Below are positions 1-6,033 of a stretch of DNA of 8,046 nucleotides, piece after piece. A program made the position numbers and the translations under genes. The notes beneath the pieces were generated by a model. The model saw only the letters and a program-made list of their open reading frames with translations. It had not been told where the DNA came from and did no database searches. Every line of letters begins with the position of its first letter. Within the stretch, counting starts at the first letter, position 1. The stretch comes from Planctomycetota bacterium (lineage in GTDB: Bacteria > Planctomycetota > Phycisphaerae > WQYP01): the NCBI GenBank assembly GCA_021799715.1, contig JAJYZY010000112.1:1-8046 (forward strand), in the 5' to 3' direction.

Positions 1-30
1 AAACGCATGTATAACCCTCACGGCAACTAC

Positions 31-48
31 CGGGACATCCTGCTCCCG
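31..48 (-). other. Short hairpin just after the 75-codon ORF
   Basis: A 5-bp perfect inverted repeat (CGGGA / TCCCG, 8-nt loop) begins directly after the TAA stop of the small ORF at 49-276 on the minus strand. It could end the transcript of the sucCD block, but no run of U follows it. It therefore does not meet the usual form of an intrinsic terminator and may be chance. Confidence 0.2.
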
Positions 49-276
49 TTATTTTTGCCGCGAAATCAGAATGTATCCGCACTTATCGCATTTTAATAAC
101 GTATCACCACGGGCCACACAGGGTATATTCCGCAGATTGAGCCGGTTGCAAGTTGCCCGATTCCCTTTCCAGAGATCATGAAATGCGTGCGCACAAATAA
201 TTTCGCCGGCGTCATGCAGCCGCGCAAACCCGCGGCCGATTGGCTGGGGCGGCAAGGGCAGCACGATGTTAATCAT
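49..276 (-). CDS. Doubtful 75-aa hypothetical ORF with a C-terminal CxxC
   Basis: This ORF is not recognised as any family. It starts 9 nt after the stop of the membrane protein gene, so it could be the last, translationally coupled gene of the sucC operon, but no good Shine-Dalgarno precedes its ATG. The product has five cysteines (28, 43, 53, 63, 66), the last two in a KCDKCGY motif that resembles half of a zinc ribbon; a clear partner CxxC is absent. Residues 10-20 (QPIGRGFARLH) are translated from a copy of the GC-rich dispersed repeat found elsewhere in the window. The N-terminus may therefore be repeat DNA that happens to be open, with only the cysteine-bearing C-terminus being old coding sequence. 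It could equally be a decayed gene fragment. Conservation in relatives would decide. Confidence 0.3.
   Translation of the reverse strand: MINIVLPLPPQPIGRGFARLHDAGEIICAHAFHDLWKGNRATCNRLNLRNIPCVARGDTLLKCDKCGYILISRQK
214..243 (-). repeat. Dispersed GC-rich repeat, copy C
   Basis: Read on the minus strand, this segment shares an exact 18-nt core, CCAATCGGCCGCGGGTTT (226-243), with copy B at 5969-5986. It then continues GCGCGGCTGCAT where copy B has CCACCGCGCGGCGGCAT, so it looks like the same element with about five bases missing. It lies in opposite orientation to copies A and B and inside the doubtful 75-codon ORF. Confidence 0.5.
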
Positions 277-285
277 GCAAAGTGC

Positions 286-969
286 CTAATTGACAGAACC
301 CCGGCTTCCAGCGCTTTTACGTGCGGCCAAAGGACGGAAAAACATCACAAGGCCGATGGCGGCATAAACGCAGGCGATCCAGTGCGCATCGGATGCCCGG
401 CCCGGATGTTCACTGGCTGTAGCGATCATCGAAACGGGGAACACGGTGATCCAGTGGCTCCACAGGCCGCCGGTAAGCCAGGGGAATGTGGACGCTTGAA
501 TCAGTTCTATTCCGGGGGGCAGCAGAAACAGGCCGACTGTGGCGGCGTGCCAATATAAGCCGGTTTCATTGTCGGGGCTGGCGATGCGCGTCGATACGCC
601 AAGGGTGAAAATTGCGAACGCCGCTTGAACGAACAATGCGTCGATTGCAGCGCTGATGGCAATATGATTGAACCAGGCCGCAAGGGTTAATATTGGAACC
701 GCCGCCAGCAACAGCGCCAGGCCGTGCGCAATCAGATCGCGCTGCCGCATTTGAATTGTCGTTGACGAACCAATGGGGCATATTGCCGGAAATATGACAA
801 ATAGACACATCGCCAGTGTCATATTGGTGTACAGCCAAGCATGATCCCAAGCCGGCCCGTTATGGGTCTGGCTGGTCCAGCGCCACCCTGCCGCCGCCGC
901 GGCCAGTCCCAACCATGTAACGCCGGAGCCGGCAAGCGCGGTAATCAGCGGGGATGTGGACATTTTCAT
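286..969 (-). CDS. Polytopic membrane protein of unknown function
   Basis: A 227-aa integral membrane protein with about six hydrophobic segments, roughly at residues 8-28, 45-66, 79-100, 104-126, 139-159 and 195-213. No catalytic or transport motif was recognised. The only charged stretches are short loops (for example MRQRD at 74-78 and SPDNE at 131-135) and a basic tail RPLAARKSAGSRG, which by the positive-inside rule would put the C-terminus in the cytoplasm. The ATG at 967-969 is chosen because a weak purine stretch (GCGAGA) precedes it at a suitable distance; a second ATG two codons on is possible. It begins 32 nt after the Fpg/Nei-like gene stop, so it is probably in the same transcript as sucCD, but nothing in it points to energy metabolism or repair. 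The TAG stop leads almost directly into a small doubtful ORF. Confidence 0.75.
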   Translation of the reverse strand: MKMSTSPLITALAGSGVTWLGLAAAAAGWRWTSQTHNGPAWDHAWLYTNMTLAMCLFVIFPAICPIGSSTTIQMRQRDLIAHGLALLLAAVPILTLAAWFNHIAISAAIDALFVQAAFAIFTLGVSTRIASPDNETGLYWHAATVGLFLLPPGIELIQASTFPWLTGGLWSHWITVFPVSMIATASEHPGRASDAHWIACVYAAIGLVMFFRPLAARKSAGSRGSVN

Positions 970-1001
970 GTTTAAGTCTCGCGTGGAATCCGGTGCACAG
1001 C

Positions 1002-1922
1002 TTACCGCACGGGCAGGTCATGGACCGGCTGAATTTCCGCGGTTCCCAGGCTCGCCGTATCTACGCCAAACAACATGGGTTGCCGCGGCAATGTCTGGCA
1101 TTGCGGACAAAACCAGCTCCACAACCCGTCACGGCCGCAGCGTTCAGCAAGAATCGTGGTGGCACAGGTGTCGCACGGTTCTCCGGCGCGGTCATAAACG
1201 TGGCGCGGCAAATCGCGGGCAAGATGGCCTTCCAGCGCCGCCCGGCATAAAAGATCACCGCGGCGGCGGGCGGTGGAAAGTATTTCCCGCATCTGATCCG
1301 GTCGCACCTGACCAACGCGCGCGGCGGGATGAATTCTTCCGAGAAAAAGCATTTCGCATTTTGTCTGGTTGCTGATCCCGGCCACGACGGATTCATCCAT
1401 AATCGCCTGGGAAATGGTTTTGTCCCCGGCCACCTGGCGCAGGCGCTTTTCCCATATTTCCTCGGTCAGGAATTCATCGGACAATTTAGGCCCCAGATTG
1501 GCCAGCGATGGATGGCGATACAGCGTTTCCGTGGGCAATACCAGTAAAAGCGGGCGGCCGGAGAGCGTCAGACACCCACCATTTTCAAGGGTAATGCGCA
1601 TCAATGGCCGGCGGCCAACATCGCTGGTCAGCGGCGCGATATTGTCATTCCAGGATTTGGCCACGGGCTTGTTGGCATCTATCCACTGCGCGCTCCAGCG
1701 CCAGCGTTTTAACGGATAAAGCGCCCAGCTTACGCCGTGGCTGAAATTCCACAGCAACCATCGGCCCTGCGAATAAATCTGATTAATGCGTTTGCCCGAG
1801 CAGTGCTTCAGCAACACGTTGGCCTGCCAGCGATGGGCCGGCACGTCGATGCGATCCACCCATTGCCGGCCCGCGAGGGCCGAAAGGCGCAACGACAAAG
1901 CATCAACTTCAGGCCCCTCCAT
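1002..1922 (-). CDS. Fpg/Nei-family protein lacking the catalytic proline
   Basis: A 306-aa member of the Fpg/Nei (formamidopyrimidine-DNA glycosylase / endonuclease VIII) fold. In order it has an N-terminal EGPEV motif and beta-sandwich (2-130), an H2TH region with LGPKL (143-147), DESVVAGISN (176-185) and a following glutamate (190), then a zinc finger with Cys250, Cys253, Cys272 and Cys275. Active family members start MPEGPE, and Pro2 becomes the nucleophile once Met is removed. Here the start is MEGPEV with no proline, and an in-frame TAA three codons upstream rules out a longer start. The usual GK lysine is Arg54, and the conserved zinc-finger arginine position, five before Cys272, is Leu267. 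The AGGAGG Shine-Dalgarno is 10 nt from the ATG and lies at the sucD 3' end, 6 nt separating the genes. It may bind DNA without classic glycosylase/lyase activity, or use another nucleophile. About 30 residues follow the zinc finger. Confidence 0.9.
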   Translation of the reverse strand: MEGPEVDALSLRLSALAGRQWVDRIDVPAHRWQANVLLKHCSGKRINQIYSQGRWLLWNFSHGVSWALYPLKRWRWSAQWIDANKPVAKSWNDNIAPLTSDVGRRPLMRITLENGGCLTLSGRPLLLVLPTETLYRHPSLANLGPKLSDEFLTEEIWEKRLRQVAGDKTISQAIMDESVVAGISNQTKCEMLFLGRIHPAARVGQVRPDQMREILSTARRRGDLLCRAALEGHLARDLPRHVYDRAGEPCDTCATTILAERCGRDGLWSWFCPQCQTLPRQPMLFGVDTASLGTAEIQPVHDLPVR

Positions 1923-1928
1923 AAGGGT

Positions 1929-2828
1929 TTATCCTCCTGTGGCTTCACACAGACATTTTCCGATGTCGGCCGGCGAATCCGCAACCCGAATGCCCGCGTT
2001 CCGCATGGCGAGAATTTTCGTTTCAGCCGTGCCCTCGCCACCGCTGATAATGGCGCCGGCATGGCCCATGCGCTTGCCTGGCGGAGCGGTGCGGCCGGCG
2101 ATAAACCCGACCACGGGCTTGGTAACACTTTTCTTGATGTAGGCCGCGGCGGCCTCTTCGGCTGCGCCGCCGATTTCACCGATCATGACAATGGCATCGG
2201 TGGATGGGTCAGCCTGGAACAAAGCCAGCACATCAATAAAGTCCATGCCCTTTACCGGATCGCCGCCAATGCCCACGCAGGTGCTTTGGCTCCAGCCCAA
2301 TTCGGTGGTCTGCCAGACCGCTTCGTAAGTTAACGTACCGGAGCGGCTGACAATGCCGACGGAGCGTTTGCCTTTTTGCGCGGGCGTGTGAATATAACCG
2401 GGCATGATGCCAATTTTACACTCGCCGGGTGTAATAACACCGGGGCAATTGGGGCCGACCAGCCGCACGGAGTCACCAAAATCCGCAAGGAATTTTTTAG
2501 CTTTTACCATGTCCAATACCGGAATGCCTTCCGTAATGGCAATGATAAGTTTGATGCCCGCGGCGGCGGCTTCGCATATCGCGTCGGCGGCAAACGGCGG
2601 CGGCACAAAAATCATGGTGGCATCGGCCCCGGTGGCCCGCACCGCCTGATCCACGGTATCAAACACCGGCAGGCCATTGGCATCTTTGGTGCCGCCTTTG
2701 CCGGGACTGGTACCGCCGACCATTTTTGTTCCGTAATCCAGGCATCCCCTCGTGTGGAACGCCCCCCCGCCGCTGCCGGTAATTCCCTGGCAGATCACAC
2801 GGGTATTTTTATTAATCAATATGGACAT
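1929..2828 (-). CDS. sucD: Succinyl-CoA synthetase alpha subunit
   Basis: A 299-aa alpha subunit of succinyl-CoA synthetase (succinate-CoA ligase, ADP- or GDP-forming), a cytoplasmic TCA-cycle enzyme that couples succinyl-CoA cleavage to nucleotide triphosphate formation. Visible landmarks are the CoA-binding N-terminal Rossmann domain ([15 protein letters not shown], 11-25; [15 protein letters not shown], 32-46), [16 protein letters not shown] (125-140), [15 protein letters not shown] (161-175), GIGGDP (186-191), IGEIGG (216-221) and the phosphohistidine motif GHAGAII with His256. Length and order match the Escherichia coli enzyme, with one extra residue in the GSGGGAFH loop where E. coli has GSQGTFH. 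The ATG is supported by AGGAG 7 nt upstream. It lies 32 nt after sucC, and its 3' end carries the ribosome-binding site of the next gene. Confidence 0.98.
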   Translation of the reverse strand: MSILINKNTRVICQGITGSGGGAFHTRGCLDYGTKMVGGTSPGKGGTKDANGLPVFDTVDQAVRATGADATMIFVPPPFAADAICEAAAAGIKLIIAITEGIPVLDMVKAKKFLADFGDSVRLVGPNCPGVITPGECKIGIMPGYIHTPAQKGKRSVGIVSRSGTLTYEAVWQTTELGWSQSTCVGIGGDPVKGMDFIDVLALFQADPSTDAIVMIGEIGGAAEEAAAAYIKKSVTKPVVGFIAGRTAPPGKRMGHAGAIISGGEGTAETKILAMRNAGIRVADSPADIGKCLCEATGG

Positions 2829-2860
2829 GTAGTGTTCTCCTGTTGACTTCCGGCGGACGC

Positions 2861-4030
2861 TTAGCGTGTGGCAGAAACGATTTTTTTTGCCGCGTCATTC
2901 AGATCACCGGCAACCTGCAATGTCGGCAGTTCGGGCTGTGCGGCGGCCAATATCTCGCGGGCCTTTTCAACATTTGTGCCCTCCAGCCGCACCACCACCG
3001 GAACTTTGAAGCCCACTTCGCGTCCCGCCTGAATTAATGCTTCGGCAATGAGATCACAGCGTGCGATGCCGCCAAAAATATTAACCAGAATGCCGCGAAC
3101 TTTTTTATCTGAAAGAATGATTCGGAAGGCTTCAATGGCCCCCTCGGCTTTCACGCCGCCACCGACATCCAGAAAGTTGGCGGGCTTTCCACCATGAAGT
3201 TGTATAACGTCCATGGTCGCCATGGCCAGGCCCGCTCCGTTCACCAGGCAGGCGATATATCCGTCCAATTTGATGTAATTGAGATTGGCGGCGGCAGCGC
3301 GAATTTCCAGCGCATCGGTCTCCGCATCATCTTTCAGAGCCAGCACATCCGGATGGCGGAACAGGGCGTTATCGTCAAAATTAACCTTCGCATCAATGGC
3401 CAGAATTTTGCCGTCTTTGGTGAGCACCAGGGGATTAATTTCCGCTATCGAGCAATCATAATCAACAAAGAAGCGGGCGAGTTTCAGCAGGATATCGGCC
3501 ACTATGTTGGCCTGCTTACCGGAAAAGCCCAACGCCAGCGCCGTTCGCCGGGCCTGAAAACCCTGCATGCCCAATGCCGGGTGCAGTGGTTCTTTAATAA
3601 TCGCTTCCGGTCGCTCGTGGGCGATGGTTTCAATTTCGACGCCCCCTTCCGCGGAGGCGATCATGCTGACGGTGGACCGGTCGCGGTCCAGCACAAAGCC
3701 GAGGTAATATTCATGGGCAATATCCACGGCACCGGCGATCAATAGTTTTTTTACTGCGATGCCTTCCGGACCGGTCTGAACGGAGACCATCCGGTTGGTC
3801 AACATGAATTCCGCCGCCGCGCGGGCCTCAGCGGATGAATTAACAAGCTTGACAAACCCAGCTTTACCCCGCCCCCCCGCAAATACCTGCGCTTTAACGA
3901 CCTGCAACGGGAAGCCGTTTTCTTCAAACGCTTGTGCGGCCTGATCCGCGGTATCGACAACACGGGCGGCAGGCACGGGTATTCCAGCCTTGGCCAGCAG
4001 GTCACGCGCCTGATATTCATGAATCTTCAT
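2861..4030 (-). CDS. sucC: Succinyl-CoA synthetase beta subunit
   Basis: A 389-aa beta subunit of succinyl-CoA synthetase, which carries the nucleotide and succinate sites and pairs with the alpha subunit encoded next. An ATP-grasp domain fills the N-terminal half: [12 protein letters not shown] at the start, AGGRGKAG (51-58), SAEGGVEIE (126-134), AEINPLV (196-202) and the metal-binding AIDAK (211-215). The ligase/CoA domain follows, with [14 protein letters not shown] (261-274), [13 protein letters not shown] (280-292), [12 protein letters not shown] (315-326) and VVRLEGTN (346-353). Length equals the family norm and no key residue is missing. Whether it prefers ATP or GTP cannot be read safely from the sequence. 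The ATG is preceded by TAGGAG with 9 nt spacing. It is the first clear gene of the sucC-sucD-Nei-like-membrane protein block, with a perfect inverted repeat about 90 nt upstream. Confidence 0.98.
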   Translation of the reverse strand: MKIHEYQARDLLAKAGIPVPAARVVDTADQAAQAFEENGFPLQVVKAQVFAGGRGKAGFVKLVNSSAEARAAAEFMLTNRMVSVQTGPEGIAVKKLLIAGAVDIAHEYYLGFVLDRDRSTVSMIASAEGGVEIETIAHERPEAIIKEPLHPALGMQGFQARRTALALGFSGKQANIVADILLKLARFFVDYDCSIAEINPLVLTKDGKILAIDAKVNFDDNALFRHPDVLALKDDAETDALEIRAAAANLNYIKLDGYIACLVNGAGLAMATMDVIQLHGGKPANFLDVGGGVKAEGAIEAFRIILSDKKVRGILVNIFGGIARCDLIAEALIQAGREVGFKVPVVVRLEGTNVEKAREILAAAQPELPTLQVAGDLNDAAKKIVSATR

Positions 4031-4119
4031 TTAACCAAACTCCTATGGAGCCTTTGTCACAGGCTCGTCGCTTGGAGAAAGATAAACGATTTCAGGAAAA
4101 AGATAAATGCGATGACCAT

Positions 4120-4142
4120 TTCCAGCGATAATTTCGCTGGAA
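4120..4142. promoter_or_regulatory. Perfect 9-bp inverted repeat upstream of sucC
   Basis: The arms are TTCCAGCGA and TCGCTGGAA, separated by the 5-nt loop TAATT. The match is perfect over 9 bp, and the element lies 89 nt before the sucC ATG. No U-run follows on either strand, so it is not an intrinsic terminator. It could be a repressor operator or a stem in the sucC leader. The sequence does not tell which regulator would bind. Confidence 0.5.
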
Positions 4143-4299
4143 TCACCCTGGTGCACGGTCACATTTGACGGCAAACCAGCGTCCGCCAATCTAGTGATAA
4201 AAAAGATTTGTAAATCGGCGTTGGCCAAATGGGAATGGCGGCTTCACGAGGCGCATCCGTTGGTGATCGAGAATCTGCCGGCGCGAAGGGAGGCGGAGG

Positions 4300-4330
4300 G
4301 AACCGCTGATGTCGCCGATGGGCGCAGATG
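4300..4330 (-). repeat. ATCYGCG-type array, left flank of the GxxExxY relic
   Basis: Read on the minus strand, this 31-nt segment contains three spaced ATCNGCG units: ATCTGCG, ATCGGCG and ATCAGCG, the last running into GTTC. It aligns without gaps to the plus strand at 4613-4643 with 24 of 31 identities, and every mismatch but one falls in the variable position or the spacers of the ATC-N-GCG units. The two segments are therefore an imperfect inverted repeat enclosing the broken GxxExxY gene. Confidence 0.65.
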
Positions 4331-4433
4331 GGATGCGAGGCGGGGATTGGTTGGAATGTTGGTAAGGGGAACTTTTCGCCGGCTCTTTTGTTTAACTTCG
4401 CCGAGATCTCATCATGAAAGATCGAACCAAAAA

Positions 4434-4666
4434 ATGAGCGACTGCGATAGAGCGGTGGCGGCTGGGGTATACCCGCAGCCGAAGGATGGGCCACAGGCTT
4501 TTGATATCATCGGCGCAGCCATGGCAGTGCGCGGCATCTTGGACATGGATTGATGGAAGCGGCGTATCAGGATGACCTGGAACGGCAATTGAGCCGGCAT
4601 TTCGGCAACCATTATCTGCGAACATCCGCGGAATCCGCGGTTCAGAACAGTGGATTCCCCCAGTAA
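4434..4666 (+). pseudogene. GxxExxY-family protein, frameshifted and truncated
   Basis: From the ATG at 4434 one frame reads MSDCDRAV and reaches KDGPQAFDIIGAAMAV (4479-4529). This matches the typical start of GxxExxY proteins (TIGR04256/PF13366, a family related to PD-(D/E)XK nucleases), often DPQTFAIIGAAMEVHR. The frame soon stops at a TGA (4551-4553). The overlapping next frame, from CAT at 4535, continues HLGHGLMEAAYQDDLERQLS, which is the family's hallmark G-x-x-E-x-x-Y segment (usual form HLGHGLLEAVYQ). Losing about one base near 4530-4534 explains the shift. Family resemblance ends near 4603. The rest of the frame, to the TAA at 4664-4666, is simply translated from the right-hand ATCYGCG array, so the C-terminal catalytic part is absent. 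There is no recognisable Shine-Dalgarno. This is a dead remnant. Confidence 0.75.
4613..4643 (+). repeat. ATCYGCG array, right flank of the GxxExxY relic
   Basis: Three consecutive units are visible on the plus strand, ATCTGCGAAC, ATCCGCGGA and ATCCGCGGTTC, giving a period of 9-10 nt. It is the inverted partner of 4300-4330 (24/31 identities). The relic gene runs directly into it, so the deletion that removed the gene's C-terminal part has an end at or next to the array. Confidence 0.7.
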
Positions 4667-4819
4667 TTGCGGTGCCGCGACAGCGTGGGCCTGAGAGGCA
4701 TCGCAATCTCGACCATTACTCGGATTGGATCGGCGGCTCAACCCGCGCAGCACGGACGAGTCACCCGTTGTGGTCAGCAATTAGGTTACATCGGACTTGC
4801 GATGAATATCCGCCTCGGC

Positions 4820-5203
4820 CTAACAGGACATCGCATAGAAAAATTCTTCTTTCACAATTTTTCCATTTTTTACGGTATAAAGTGCGGCCTCTTCCATTGT
4901 GTTCCGCTTTCCGGCCATCGGCCCCTTGCGCGGCGTGTGATCAAGTGTGAAGCGGACAATAAAGCGGTCTTCATGCGGCCATGGCCCAGTCACCACGCAG
5001 GAGTGCACATCAACGGAGTTCAGAAATTGCACGGTCTTTTCCCGCACGTTCGCAATTCCCTCCAACCGTTTCCTGCCGGGCGACATTTCCGCGGCTTCGA
5101 GGCTGACGATGTCCGGGCTGTAAAGCGTATCCACCGCCTCCAGCCAGTGGGCCTGTCGGCATAACACAACAAGTTTCTGACCAATTTCGAGTGTGGTTTC
5201 CAT
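4820..5203 (-). CDS. SnoaL/NTF2-like small protein
   Basis: A 127-aa cytoplasmic protein of the SnoaL-like/NTF2-like alpha+beta cone fold. The N-terminal helices carry the usual AHWLEAVDTLYSPDIVSLEA (18-37), where a helix leads into the first strand. Then come EGIANVREKTVQFLNSV (48-64), a strand VVTGPW (70-75), RFIVRFTLDHTPRKG (80-94) and the closing pair EEAALYTVKNGKIVKEEFFY (104-123). Proteins of this fold are diverse (isomerases, hydrolases, ligand-binding proteins), and the substrate cannot be read here. The ATG at 5201-5203 is preferred over one ten codons upstream because AAGGAG stands 6 nt before it and alignment to the fold begins there. It lies 164 nt after the DinB-fold gene, with its own weak promoter and a dispersed-repeat copy in the leader. 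Confidence 0.85.
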   Translation of the reverse strand: METTLEIGQKLVVLCRQAHWLEAVDTLYSPDIVSLEAAEMSPGRKRLEGIANVREKTVQFLNSVDVHSCVVTGPWPHEDRFIVRFTLDHTPRKGPMAGKRNTMEEAALYTVKNGKIVKEEFFYAMSC

Positions 5204-5236
5204 GAGAATCTCCTTTACAAGCACCTGCTGCATTCA

Positions 5237-5257
5237 CCGCGGGTTTCCGCCGCGCAG
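5237..5257 (+). repeat. Dispersed GC-rich repeat, copy A
   Basis: CCGCGGGTTTCC followed by GCCGCGCAG matches 19 of 21 bases of copy B at 5977-5997, in the same orientation. It lies between the putative promoter and the ribosome-binding site of the SnoaL-like gene, so it would form part of that gene's untranslated leader. Confidence 0.5.
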
Positions 5258-5275
5258 TTGTTTGGTTTCAATGGT

Positions 5276-5304
5276 TTTATACTCCAGGAATATCCGATTC
5301 TGAA
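5276..5304 (-). promoter_or_regulatory. Possible promoter of the SnoaL-like gene
   Basis: On the minus strand TTCAGA (5299-5304) and TATAAA (5276-5281) are separated by 17 nt. Each fits the sigma-70 hexamers in most positions. The TATAAA ends 72 nt before the ATG. This would allow the SnoaL-like gene to be read separately from the DinB-fold gene upstream. The match is moderate. Confidence 0.3.
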
Positions 5305-5367
5305 GCCAATCATCAGCGTCCGCTGCCGAGTTGTGCACAACCGGCGAATGTCGGCTTCCCAGCCTGG

Positions 5368-5868
5368 CTACATGCCGGCATGGGGCAGGCCCATGGCTTT
5401 GCGCCAGGTTGCAATTTGTCCGCTGTGGTAAGCGCGGTGCACCGGAACTACCGCCACTAAGGTGGCAATCGTCGGAAACACCGTCGCCAGATGCGGATCA
5501 GGGTTTGGTGCGTCCATTTCAGCTTCCGGAGTTTGATTGATGTAGTTGGCTATGGCAGTTGCGGTTTCCGCCAACCCCGCCAAATAGAATCCCTTGTCTT
5601 TGTATATGGTCCGATCAGATTTTGGGAGGGTGCCCATTGCATAGATTTCCATCCAACTGGGGTCCAGCGTGAGATTGATTGGACGGTGCAGCACTTCCTT
5701 CGCAATTTTCTGTTCCACGGCCAGCAGATGGCCCAGAATCCATGCCGGGTGATTCATACCCGCAATCGGTTGCGCAGCGAGCTGAGCATCTGAAATACCA
5801 TCCAGCAATGTCGGCAGCATTTTTTCCTGGTGGCGGGAAATGAGACGTGACAACGCATCTTTTACCAT
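5368..5868 (-). CDS. DinB-fold putative metal-dependent protein
   Basis: A 166-aa four-helix-bundle protein of the DinB/YfiT-like superfamily. The three metal ligands typical of the fold are visible: His47 in HPAWILGHLLAVEQ (40-53), then His144 and His148 in PVHRAYHSGQIATWRKAMGL (142-161). Members include DNA-damage-induced DinB, thiol S-transferases acting with bacillithiol or mycothiol, and many uncharacterised hydrolases. The reaction here is unknown. The ATG at 5866-5868 is chosen because GGAG lies 6 nt upstream and the family's first helix (LSRLISRHQEKMLPTL) begins just after it. A longer open frame upstream only translates dispersed-repeat DNA. It lies in line with ArsR and SRPBCC genes, 165 nt after the latter, a common company for DinB proteins in environmental genomes. 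Confidence 0.88.
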   Translation of the reverse strand: MVKDALSRLISRHQEKMLPTLLDGISDAQLAAQPIAGMNHPAWILGHLLAVEQKIAKEVLHRPINLTLDPSWMEIYAMGTLPKSDRTIYKDKGFYLAGLAETATAIANYINQTPEAEMDAPNPDPHLATVFPTIATLVAVVPVHRAYHSGQIATWRKAMGLPHAGM

Positions 5869-5968
5869 GTGTAACTCCAAACAAGAACCATTAACAAACA
5901 CAAACATCCGACCGCGATTGGTTGCGGCAAGTAAATCATTAACCTTTGTTCCGCCGTCGCCATCACGA

Positions 5969-6003
5969 CCAATCGGCCGCGGGTTTCCACCGCGCGGCGG
6001 CAT
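5969..6003 (+). repeat. Dispersed GC-rich repeat, copy B
   Basis: This is the fullest copy. Its core CCAATCGGCCGCGGGTTT is shared exactly with copy C (inverted), and its right part (5977-5997) with copy A at 19 of 21 bases. Outer bases CCGCCG (5951-5956) and CGGCGG (5995-6000) are complementary, so the unit could fold into a large hairpin, as REP-type elements do. It sits in the gap between the SRPBCC gene and the DinB-fold gene. Confidence 0.55.
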
Positions 6004-6033
6004 CAACCCGGCGGGACTTTTTTGGGGAGACTC

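Larger units (their letters stand above)
4031..4819. other. Gene-poor 789-nt gap between sucC and the SnoaL-like gene
   Basis: No intact gene is supported here. From left to right the gap holds a 60-odd-codon TTG-started open frame that ends in the sucC ribosome-binding site, a perfect 9-bp inverted repeat within that frame, an ATCYGCG-type array, a broken GxxExxY gene and a matching inverted ATCYGCG array. About 150 nt follow in which nothing was recognised. A sucC promoter must lie in this gap, but no hexamer pair there is convincing. Confidence 0.7.

Noticed and set aside
1..96. Plus-strand frame open from the left edge, ending with TAA at 94-96
   Set aside because: It could be the last 31 codons of a convergent gene, but the residues match nothing recognised, and a frame this short stays open by chance.
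1061..3745. Many long open frames on the plus strand opposite the Nei-like, sucD and sucC genes
   Set aside because: They mirror the coding strands of well-recognised genes, lack ribosome-binding sites and show low-complexity antisense composition.
4043..4228. Open frame of about 61 codons on the minus strand just before sucC
   Set aside because: It starts with TTG without a Shine-Dalgarno, resembles no known family, and its stop falls inside the sucC ribosome-binding site. A perfect inverted repeat lies within it, which fits a leader or operator better than a gene. It cannot be excluded as a leader peptide, but the support is too thin.
5371..5382. Perfect 12-bp palindrome CATGCCGGCATG
   Set aside because: It encodes the last four residues of the DinB-fold protein (His-Ala-Gly-Met) directly before the stop. 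A palindrome of this length in GC-rich coding DNA is plausible by chance, and no U-run follows.
5869..6006. N-terminal extension of the DinB-fold protein by 46 codons
   Set aside because: The extension reads through dispersed-repeat DNA and a proline/glycine-rich segment foreign to the fold. A good ribosome-binding site stands before the inner ATG at 5866-5868.
5995..6022. GC-rich sequence followed by TTTTTT on the plus strand, like a terminator
   Set aside because: No plus-strand gene lies upstream, and the stem just before the T-run is poor. On the minus strand the order is reversed (A-run first), so it does not end the SRPBCC transcript in the classic way.
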